Part shown: in pieces, positions 1-4,564 of the stretch
Layout of the letters: every line of letters starts with the position of its first letter
Numbering within the stretch: the first letter of the stretch is position 1
DNA from: Hyphomicrobiales bacterium
GTDB taxonomy: Bacteria; Pseudomonadota; Alphaproteobacteria; Rhizobiales; Xanthobacteraceae
Reading direction: 5' to 3'
DNA length: 8,112 nucleotides
Assembly (NCBI GenBank): GCA_021730825.1
Contig: JAKFYO010000368.1
Coordinates: forward strand, 1 to 8,112
Made by a program: the position numbers and the translations under genes
Notes under the pieces: generated by a model
Databases searched by the model: none
Told to the model about the DNA's origin: nothing
Seen by the model: the letters and a program-made list of their open reading frames with translations, nothing else

Positions 1-854
1 GAAAAGGCACTCTCCAATACATACTCAAGAACAGATTCTATATCGGCGAAGTGGACTACAAAGGCACAATTAACAAAAGCGAGCACTCGCCGATTATCGA
101 TCGAACGACGTTTGATGCTGTCCAAAAGCTGCTTACGGACAACGCCACCGAGCGAAATCTAAGCCGCCAGAGTTCAAATTCCCTGCTTGCCGGCCTGCTC
201 TTCGACGACCGCGGCAATCGCATGACGCCGAGCTACACAAGGAAGCGTGGCGCTCGGTACCGCTACTACATCTCTTACGCGCTACTTCAGTCCCGGAAAG
301 CAGAAGCTGGATCAATAGCGCGGGTGACCGCTCCAGAGATCGAGCAGGTTGTTGTCGCAACGCTCCGTGCCAACAAGCTTCTTCCCCAAGAGGAAACCAG
401 CATTACACCAGAGGTTCTTCAAAACATCGTTGAACGTATCGAGCTTGGAGAGTCCGATCTGCAGATTTTGCTGATGGATAAATCAATCGGCAAAGGCGGC
501 GTTATCTCCGTACCGTGGCAGAAGAAATCGCAGAGCATCGACAAAGGCGTGCTTCATGCGCCAATGACAAGCGGAAAACGTCTATCGCCAGAAACTCGCG
601 ACGCCCTGCTCTACGCAATCGCGCGTGCTCGTAGATGGATTGCTAACATCGATTCTGGAGCTGTCGGGTCTCTTAACGAGATTGCTAAGCAAGAAGGATA
701 TGTCGAACGACATATCCGACTACTCCTGCCGCTGGCATTTGTAGAACCGTCATTCATCAGAAAACTTATCGAAGGCCAGACGTCTCGCGACCTAACAGTC
801 ACTGGTGTTGCTAAACTCGTACCGCTTAGATGGACCGGTTCGGCGCCTAGGTGA
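1..854 (+). CDS. Large serine recombinase, C-terminal part (5' end outside window)
   Basis: Site-specific DNA recombinase of the resolvase/invertase superfamily, probably the integrase of the accessory segment. The open frame runs from base 3 with no start codon needed, giving 283 visible residues; the GTG at 51 is internal. The first residues (ILKNRFYIGEV, then HSPIIDRTTFDAVQ) match the end of the Recombinase domain (PF07508 type). Visible residues 61-96 (LLAGLLFDDRGNRM, RYRYYISYALLQ) sit where the zinc-ribbon domain lies, but the visible part has no cysteine, so zinc cannot be bound there in the usual way; I know relatives that also lack these cysteines. Residues about 223-246 (SLNEIAKQEG, ERHIRLLLPLAF) look like a C-terminal helix-turn-helix. 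The N-terminal catalytic domain with the nucleophilic serine cannot be seen, so activity cannot be judged. The gene converges on the small minus-strand ORF, with 7 bp between them. Confidence 0.88.
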   Translation, partial: KGTLQYILKNRFYIGEVDYKGTINKSEHSPIIDRTTFDAVQKLLTDNATERNLSRQSSNSLLAGLLFDDRGNRMTPSYTRKRGARYRYYISYALLQSRKAEAGSIARVTAPEIEQVVVATLRANKLLPQEETSITPEVLQNIVERIELGESDLQILLMDKSIGKGGVISVPWQKKSQSIDKGVLHAPMTSGKRLSPETRDALLYAIARARRWIANIDSGAVGSLNEIAKQEGYVERHIRLLLPLAFVEPSFIRKLIEGQTSRDLTVTGVAKLVPLRWTGSAPR

Positions 855-861
855 CGCGGCC

Positions 862-984
862 TTATTCAAAGCGCTCGTCACGTTCCCGGTCACGCTTCGC
901 CTCATGCTCGTATTCATGCCGAACGAATTCCGCCAAAACACCAAAAATTGACACTCGCCGAGCGCATCCAATGTCACCAACCAT
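862..984 (-). CDS. Small hypothetical protein (40 aa) downstream of DUF3644 gene
   Basis: A 40-residue ORF that fills the gap between the recombinase stop (854) and the DUF3644 stop (993). Its ATG lies 8 bp after the DUF3644 stop, which suits translational coupling. The N-terminal half is fairly hydrophobic (SIFGVLAEFV, residues 12-21). The C-terminal half is strongly charged (KRDRERDERFE at the end). Residues 22-27 are RHEYEH, an R-x4-H pattern like RHEIEH in the DUF3644 protein next door. I see no good Shine-Dalgarno before the ATG at 984. An upstream in-frame ATG at 1006-1008 would overlap the DUF3644 end, and its GGAGG is almost touching the start codon. I do not recognise the family. The neat fit in the gap and the coding-like C-terminus favour a real gene, but chance cannot be excluded. 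Confidence 0.4.
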   Translation of the reverse strand: MVGDIGCARRVSIFGVLAEFVRHEYEHEAKRDRERDERFE

Positions 985-992
985 TGACGCAG

Positions 993-2168
993 CTATGGAC
1001 GCTTCCATCCCTCCGCCAATTTCTCGGTCACCTTATCAAACCAGCTTTCGTACCAATACCAAGTCTTGGCTACTTGCACGCCATACCCCTTCCCTGCATT
1101 GCGCGCATCAAGTTGCCTAGCCAGTATCGTATGGTCGTGCATACTGAACGTGGGGTAACCGGTAGCCTTGGATTTTGCCACGATCTCGGAAGGCAAGAAT
1201 TTCGGACGCTCCACTTCTTTGAGCAGTACACGCTCAATAGCGTCTGCTTCAGGAGTGCCTGGCTTTACAAACTCAACGGCCAGATCGGCTTTCGATGCTT
1301 TACCCGATACCTTGGGAACGAACGCCACGCGGTAACGGAATTTTGGATCTTTCTGCTCATCGTCGGTCAGACCATTGTGGAAATTGTCCATAGCGATGGC
1401 GATGTTGGCTGGAAGGTCAGCACCAACCAGACTGACCCGCTGCGGGCCATCGAATGTCACGAATTGCAAGGCAATCGGTAGTCGCTTTTCAAGAGCGAAT
1501 TCTTTTCCGAAAAGCGACTTGATGGTGTCGTTAAAATTGATGCAGCACGCTTGGAGCTTTGCGCTCAGGGCATCATCAATTCTATTCGTGGAGCGGTGTT
1601 CGATTTCGTGTCGAATCTCGATCAGAAACTTCAGATTGTTGATGACACCCTTTTCGAGTGGGCACTTACCGTGACTAAGGCACTGTCCCAACTCCCAATA
1701 TTTCTCCGCACCACTCGGGGTCCTTTCGACGGCTCCGCTCTTTTTGTAACGGTAGTCAATACCTTCACGCTTGTAATAAGCGTGCAGAAGATACGTCCAA
1801 GCGATAATGCTGGTGACGATAAAAAGCTCTGCCTTGAAATACAATCCGGTACTATTGAAGGTATGAACGGCTGCGATCATGGCTTCGCGGGCTTTTACAA
1901 GAAGCTCATCCCCCTGAAGATGCAAGCCAGTCGCAGGATCGATATCGGGCCACGCTTGAAGGAAGGCATCAAGCTCCGCATCCGACGAGGTCTTGACTAC
2001 CTTATGCTTCGTTCCATCGCGTATCTCTGAAATGCGTGCGTGATTGATTGAGCGCGTGGGTCGTGAAAAATAGGCTTGAATATCTTGCGGTACATATTTT
2101 CTTGCCAGCATCGCTTTGACGATGGCGACTTCCCACTTCTCCAGCGTGTTGCCCGGTCGCCGAGCCAT
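993..2168 (-). CDS. DUF3644 domain-containing protein with HEPN-like RX4H motif
   Basis: A 391-residue protein that I recognise as the DUF3644 family, which has no established function. Residues 1-55 look like a small helix-turn-helix module (QDIQAYFSRPTRSINHARI, then SEIRDGTKH). The central helical part (about 90-225) includes a hydrophobic helix (LFIVTSIIAWTYLLHAYY) and, at 186-191, RHEIEH followed by RSTNRID. R186 and H191 form the R-x4-H motif of HEPN ribonucleases, set in the usual LxxIRxEIEH-type context. The C-terminus (about 325-385) is rich in Trp and Tyr (TWYWYESWFDKV) and may be a second nucleic-acid-binding module. The frame is open back to 2345, but the start at 2168 is chosen because GAGGGGGG lies 7 bp before it and family similarity begins there. 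GC is low (about 42% at 1801-1860), consistent with transfer. An RNA-cutting or defence role is inference; the family assignment is fairly firm. Confidence 0.85.
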   Translation of the reverse strand: MARRPGNTLEKWEVAIVKAMLARKYVPQDIQAYFSRPTRSINHARISEIRDGTKHKVVKTSSDAELDAFLQAWPDIDPATGLHLQGDELLVKAREAMIAAVHTFNSTGLYFKAELFIVTSIIAWTYLLHAYYKREGIDYRYKKSGAVERTPSGAEKYWELGQCLSHGKCPLEKGVINNLKFLIEIRHEIEHRSTNRIDDALSAKLQACCINFNDTIKSLFGKEFALEKRLPIALQFVTFDGPQRVSLVGADLPANIAIAMDNFHNGLTDDEQKDPKFRYRVAFVPKVSGKASKADLAVEFVKPGTPEADAIERVLLKEVERPKFLPSEIVAKSKATGYPTFSMHDHTILARQLDARNAGKGYGVQVAKTWYWYESWFDKVTEKLAEGWKRP

Positions 2169-2175
2169 GATTTTA

Positions 2176-2183
2176 CCCCCCTC
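2176..2183 (-). promoter_or_regulatory. Shine-Dalgarno that fixes the DUF3644 start
   Basis: On the minus strand GAGGGGGG is followed by a 7-nt spacer (TAAAATC) and the ATG at 2168. This supports the 391-residue form over the 450-residue open frame starting at 2345, whose extra 59 residues look non-coding. Confidence 0.65.
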
Positions 2184-2426
2184 ACTCCGGTCATCGCCGC
2201 TACCCGCCTCGGCCCTCCAACAAATGCTAGAGCAGCGCAAAGCCGGACGAGCCGTGTCCACAACGTGCTCAATCGAAACATGATTGAGCATGTCAAAGCC
2301 ACCTGCCTCATCAGCATTACAGGCGTAAGCCTTGTAACCGACCAAGAAAGGAGGAATGACGGAAACATTCGTGGAGCAGGTTTGAATACCGAGGAATCCA
2401 GGCGACCTCGACTCTTGTCGGTGAAA

Positions 2427-2452
2427 TGGTGCACCTTTTTAGGATTCGAACC
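2427..2452 (-). other. tRNA T-arm/3'-end-like fragment
   Basis: On the minus strand GGTTCGAATCCT is identical over 12 bases to the T-arm of tRNA-Gln and is followed 10 nt later by ACCA, almost the spacing of a tRNA 3' end. The T-stem does not pair beyond GG/CC, and no matching 5' acceptor or D-arm exists upstream, so this is not a tRNA gene. It may be a relic of an attachment site or a chance match, because the T-loop is common to all tRNAs. Confidence 0.3.
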
Positions 2453-2462
2453 GGTCTCTGCC

Positions 2463-2508
2463 GTCTTGGTCGGCAATTTTCGGATATTCGTTAATTGCTG
2501 GCCCAGAC
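2463..2508. repeat. 46-bp imperfect palindrome
   Basis: Arms 2463-2478 (GTCTTGGTCGGCAATT) and 2493-2508 (AATTGCTGGCCCAGAC) match as an inverted repeat at 13 of 16 positions, with the innermost 6 (GCAATT/AATTGC) perfect. The 14-bp centre also has partial dyad symmetry (CGGA-TA-TTCG). In plus-strand RNA two mismatches become G-U pairs, giving 15 of 16 pairs around a 14-nt loop. No T-tract follows. Size and symmetry would suit a serine-recombinase attachment site or an operator; both are inference. Confidence 0.6.
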
Positions 2509-2574
2509 TTCGCGCTGAGAAAGCGCGTACCGAGCCCACTTTTTTCGTCTGGGAGTCTGAGGGTCTACCGGAAA

Positions 2575-2603
2575 CCCCGCCAAACGGCGGCCTTCTGGGC
2601 CGC
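2575..2603 (-). terminator. GC-rich hairpins downstream of tRNA-Gln, possible terminator
   Basis: Two overlapping stems lie 33-61 bp past the tRNA 3' end: CCGCC-AAAC-GGCGG (2577-2590) and GCGGCC-TTCTG-GGCCGC (2587-2603). They share bases, so only one can form at a time. On the minus strand the first is followed only by GGTTTCC, so the U-tract is poor. It could end the tRNA-Gln transcript, but the evidence is modest. Confidence 0.35.
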
Positions 2604-2635
2604 ATTCTGGATATCTCCGGTTCGACGAAAACGGC

Positions 2636-2710
2636 TGGTTGGGGCGCCAGGATTCGAACCTGGGAATGGCGGAATCAAAATCCGCTGCCTTACCACTTGG
2701 CTACGCCCCA
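2636..2710 (-). tRNA. tRNA-Gln (anticodon UUG)
   Basis: A full cloverleaf reads on the minus strand. The acceptor stem TGGGGCG (5' end at 2710) pairs with CGCCCCA, followed by discriminator A and an encoded CCA (2636-2638). The anticodon stem GCGGA/TCCGC encloses the loop TTTTGAT, giving anticodon TTG, which reads CAA and CAG. The T-arm is CCAGG-TTCGAAT-CCTGG. Length is 75 nt with CCA. Its 3' end faces the accessory segment, the usual orientation for tRNA-associated islands, although serine recombinases often do not use tRNA genes. Confidence 0.97.
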
Positions 2711-2726
2711 GCACGGCAAGCGGCGC

Positions 2727-2754
2727 AATCTACTCAAGTTCGGGCCCGGTTCAA
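2727..2754 (-). promoter_or_regulatory. Candidate promoter of tRNA-Gln
   Basis: On the minus strand TTGAAC (-35, 2749-2754) and TAGATT (-10, 2727-2732) are separated by 16 bp. Transcription would begin near 2720, about 10 nt before the mature tRNA. Each box matches the sigma-70 consensus at 4 of 6 positions; position relative to the tRNA is the main support. Confidence 0.4.
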
Positions 2755-2781
2755 TGCCGGAATGGCCGCATCCAAGGCTGC

Positions 2782-2816
2782 TTGAAGGGCTGAAACGAGG
2801 CTGCTAGGAAGCAGCC
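2782..2816 (+). promoter_or_regulatory. Candidate promoter and hairpin before tRNA-Pro
   Basis: TTGAAG (2782-2787) and TAGGAA (2805-2810) are 17 bp apart, a plausible but weak sigma-70 pair about 50 nt before tRNA-Pro. The -10-like TAGGAA is exactly the loop of a perfect hairpin, GGCTGC-TAGGAA-GCAGCC (2799-2816). There is no T-tract, so it is not a clear terminator. The rest of 2711-2862 holds no gene. Confidence 0.28.
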
Positions 2817-2862
2817 GCCGCGCCGGACCAGGGTTCCGGAAGGCGTATTTCCTGACTGATGT

Positions 2863-2939
2863 CGGAGTGTAGCGCAGCCTGGTAGCGCACCTGCTTCGGG
2901 AGCAGGGGGTCGGAGGTTCGAATCCTCTCACTCCGACCA
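2863..2939 (+). tRNA. tRNA-Pro (anticodon CGG)
   Basis: A complete cloverleaf. The acceptor CGGAGTG pairs with CACTCCG, followed by discriminator A and encoded CCA (2937-2939). The anticodon stem CCTGC/GCAGG encloses the loop TTCGGGA, so the anticodon is CGG, reading codon CCG, which is heavily used in GC-rich genomes. The T-arm is GGAGG-TTCGAAT-CCTCT, which includes one G-U pair. Length is 77 nt. A minus-strand open frame across it (2734-2931) is the familiar false ORF translated from antisense tRNA-Pro. Confidence 0.97.
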
Positions 2940-2979
2940 GTCAGTCAGCTAAAATCGGCGCAATAAGCCGAAAAGACAC

Positions 2980-3008
2980 AAAAAAGGGGCCCCCGCCAAA
3001 AGGCGGCC
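2980..3008 (-). terminator. Rho-independent terminator of the cold-shock gene
   Basis: On the minus strand, past the csp stop, GGCC-GCC-TTTT-GGC-GGG-GGCC can form a 7-bp stem with a 3-nt bulge, or CCGCC-TTTT-GGCGG can form a simple stem. CC and a run of six T (2985 down to 2980) follow. A second stem, TCGCCGG/CCGGCGA (3038-3056), lies just after the csp stop without a T-tract. Confidence 0.6.
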
Positions 3009-3069
3009 TGTTCCCAGTTCATCGAAGTCCGAGGCTTTCGCCGGGGTTGCCGGCGAGACGTCGTGTGCG

Positions 3070-3276
3070 TCAGCCGGCCTTCAGATTGCCCGCAGCCTGG
3101 CGGCCGCGGTCCGTCGTCACGATGTCGAAGTTGATCTTCTGTCCCTCATTGAGGGTCGATAGACCGGCCTGCTCAACCGCGCTGATATGCACGAAAACAT
3201 CTTTGCCGCCGTCGGACGGCTGGATGAATCCGTAGCCTTTCTGTGCGTTGAACCACTTCACGGTACCGGAAGGCAT
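3070..3276 (-). CDS. CspA-family cold-shock protein
   Basis: A 68-residue, single-domain cold-shock protein, an OB-fold that binds single-stranded RNA and DNA and acts as an RNA chaperone in the cytoplasm. The N-terminus [20 protein letters not shown] is diagnostic. RNP1 is KGYGFI (13-18) and RNP2 is VFVHIS (27-32). The length is normal for the family. The frame is open much further upstream, but the start at 3276 is set by the conserved N-terminus and by AAGGA about 8 nt before the ATG. A candidate promoter near 3425-3453 would give a leader of about 140 nt, as is common for cold-shock mRNAs that are controlled through their 5' UTR. Whether this copy is cold-induced or constitutive cannot be told from sequence. 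Confidence 0.96.
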   Translation of the reverse strand: MPSGTVKWFNAQKGYGFIQPSDGGKDVFVHISAVEQAGLSTLNEGQKINFDIVTTDRGRQAAGNLKAG

Positions 3277-3424
3277 GTTCGTATCCTTGTCGTAGGTCGT
3301 CAGGCGGACGCGTTTTGCGAAATGCGCAAACGATTCCGACAATCGCATTTCCGGTGTCGAAGTTACGCGGCCAAAAGTCGGTTCAACGAAATCGTTGCCG
3401 ACAGATGCCCAATCCCCGGGCCGA

Positions 3425-3453
3425 AATAAGATTGCCGTAAAATTGGACCGCAA
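3425..3453 (-). promoter_or_regulatory. Candidate csp promoter
   Basis: On the minus strand TTGCGG (3448-3453) and CTTATT (3425-3430) are 17 bp apart. Transcription would start near 3418, leaving a leader of about 140 nt. The match is moderate; the long leader is what one expects for a cold-shock gene. Confidence 0.28.
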
Positions 3454-3540
3454 CGCGGTTCCCTCGTCAAGAGAATCCCTTGCCCGCATTTTTTGCCCCG
3501 GCGCGCAATCGCTATGCAGCGGCACCCACGCCGAAGGCAT

Positions 3541-3570
3541 TATGATAAGGAGAGCGCCTTCAAAGGCGCT
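3541..3570 (+). promoter_or_regulatory. -10-like box and 5' hairpin before MBL gene
   Basis: TATGAT (3541-3546) is a good -10 box, but no -35 stands at the proper distance. Right after it lies a perfect inverted repeat, AGCGCCTT-CA-AAGGCGCT (3553-3570), 23 bp before the ATG. If transcription starts near 3553, the hairpin would be the very 5' end of the mRNA, where it could protect the transcript or act as an operator. Confidence 0.35.
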
Positions 3571-3593
3571 GACCCACCCAAGGCGAAGACAGA

Positions 3594-4508
3594 ATGAGCG
3601 AAGAAATCCAGTTCGACCGCAATTTCGAAGCCAAACCGGGCATTGCCGAGGAAATCGCCCCCGGAGTCCGGCGGATTCTTTGCGACAATCCGAGCCCTTT
3701 CACCTTCAAGGGCACGAATACCTACATCGTAGGCAAAGGCTCGGTTGCTGTCATTGACCCCGGCCCGGCCGATCCCCGGCATATCGAAGCGATCCTGTCG
3801 GCGCTCGGTAATGAAACCGTCGCACAAATACTGGTCTCGCATACGCATCGAGATCACTCGCCCGCCGCGGAAGCCATCAGACAAGCGACCGGCGCCAAGA
3901 CCTTCGCCGAAGGCCCGCACCGCCCTGCCCGCGAGCTGCATCTTGGCGAAACGCCGCCGATGGACTCCGGCGGCGACGACAGTTTCATGCCCGATCAGAG
4001 GCTCGCCGATGGCGAGATCATCGAAGGCAAGGGCTACAAGCTGGAGGCGGTTTTCACGCCGGGACATACCGCCAATCACGTCGCCTTCGCGCTGCGCGGT
4101 ACGGACATTCTGTTCTCCGCCGATCATGTGATGGGTTGGGCGACTTCGATCGTGGCGCCGCCTGACGGCTCGATGACCGACTACATGGCGTCCCTGCACA
4201 AACTCGAGAAGAGAAGCGAGACCGTTTATCTGCCCGGCCACGGCGGCGTCATCCGCAACGCGAAGAAGCTCGTGCAGCAATATATCGAGCACCGCGAAGC
4301 GCGCGAGACTGCGATCCTGCGAAAACTCTCGCGCGGCGAGAGCGACATTCCAGGCATCGTACAGGCGATTTATATCGGGCTCGATCCGCGGTTAGCCAAA
4401 GCCGCGGCACTCACGACCTACGCGCATTTGGAGACGCTGGTGGAGCGCGATCTCGTCAAAACCGAGGGATTACTTTCGCTCGATGGACGCTATCGATTGA
4501 CCGCATAA
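3594..4508 (+). CDS. MBL-fold metallo-hydrolase, LACTB2/glyoxalase II-like
   Basis: A 304-residue metallo-beta-lactamase-fold hydrolase, cytoplasmic, with no signal peptide. The full metal-binding set is present: HTHRDH (H83, H85, D87, H88), H158 in TPGHT, D177 in SADH and H216 in PGHGG, so two metal ions should be held. The N-terminal GTNTYIVG and IDPGP are typical of the glyoxalase II/LACTB2 branch. Residues about 235-304, starting [12 protein letters not shown] and containing [12 protein letters not shown], match the winged-helix tail seen in LACTB2-like proteins, which separates it from plain glyoxalase II. The substrate is unknown; a thioester, a lactone or RNA are all possible within the family. 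The ATG at 3594 has AAGG about 10 nt before it. A strong terminator follows within 10 bp of the stop, so it is probably transcribed alone. Confidence 0.93.
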   Translation: MSEEIQFDRNFEAKPGIAEEIAPGVRRILCDNPSPFTFKGTNTYIVGKGSVAVIDPGPADPRHIEAILSALGNETVAQILVSHTHRDHSPAAEAIRQATGAKTFAEGPHRPARELHLGETPPMDSGGDDSFMPDQRLADGEIIEGKGYKLEAVFTPGHTANHVAFALRGTDILFSADHVMGWATSIVAPPDGSMTDYMASLHKLEKRSETVYLPGHGGVIRNAKKLVQQYIEHREARETAILRKLSRGESDIPGIVQAIYIGLDPRLAKAAALTTYAHLETLVERDLVKTEGLLSLDGRYRLTA

Positions 4509-4510
4509 GC

Positions 4511-4545
4511 AAAAGCCGGCGTCGGGTTACGACGCCGGCCTTTTT
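4511..4545. terminator. Bidirectional rho-independent terminator
   Basis: A perfect 10-bp stem, GCCGGCGTCG (4515-4524) and CGACGCCGGC (4530-4539), with loop GGTTA. On the plus strand it is followed by CTTTTT; on the minus strand by TTTT (4514-4511). It ends both the MBL gene and the converging acyl-CoA ligase gene. Confidence 0.92.
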
Positions 4546-4564
4546 ATAACCGCGGGACGCGAGC

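Larger units (their letters stand above)
2169..2635. other. Gene-free stretch between DUF3644 gene and tRNA-Gln; likely island/core junction
   Basis: No convincing protein gene is present. Long open frames cross it on both strands, but they run through tRNA-Gln or the DUF3644 gene in the wrong frame and lack family features. It holds the DUF3644 leader, a 46-bp dyad (2463-2508), a T-arm-like fragment (2427-2452), a short hairpin CGCGCT/AGCGCG (2511-2527), and two overlapping GC-rich hairpins just downstream of tRNA-Gln (2577-2603). Composition rises from low GC on the DUF3644 side to core-like near the tRNA, so the junction of accessory and core DNA probably lies here. Confidence 0.5.
3277..3593. 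other. Divergent intergenic region between csp and MBL-fold gene
   Basis: A 317-bp stretch with no credible gene. It should hold the csp promoter and long leader (minus) and the MBL gene promoter (plus). Open frames crossing it are shadows: the minus frame is the upstream extension of csp, and the plus frames lack family features. Confidence 0.6.

Noticed and set aside
2169..2345. N-terminal extension of the DUF3644 protein by 59 residues
   Set aside because: The extension has no family-like sequence, and a strong Shine-Dalgarno (2176-2183) sits at the correct distance before the ATG at 2168.
2427..2520. A third, degenerate tRNA gene on the minus strand
   Set aside because: A T-loop, a 5-bp stem with 7-nt loop (TGCCG-ACCAAGA-CGGCA) and a terminal ACCA are present, but there is no D-arm, no acceptor pairing, the T-stem fails, and the loop lacks the invariant T33.
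1997..2605. 202-codon minus-strand open frame
   Set aside because: It runs through the N-terminal coding part of DUF3644 in another frame and through the gene-free stretch. It shows no domain, and its composition is Arg/Ser-rich as expected for a shadow frame.
2076..2807. 243-codon plus-strand open frame
   Set aside because: It crosses antisense to DUF3644 and to the whole of tRNA-Gln; the GWGARIRTWE part is only translated antisense tRNA.
2734..2931. Minus-strand ORF over tRNA-Pro (MRGFEPPTPCSRSRCATRLRYTP)
   Set aside because: A well-known artefact of translating antisense tRNA-Pro.
3540..4292. 250-codon minus-strand open frame antisense to the MBL gene
   Set aside because: It is a shadow of the MBL coding sequence, whose metal-binding motifs are complete.
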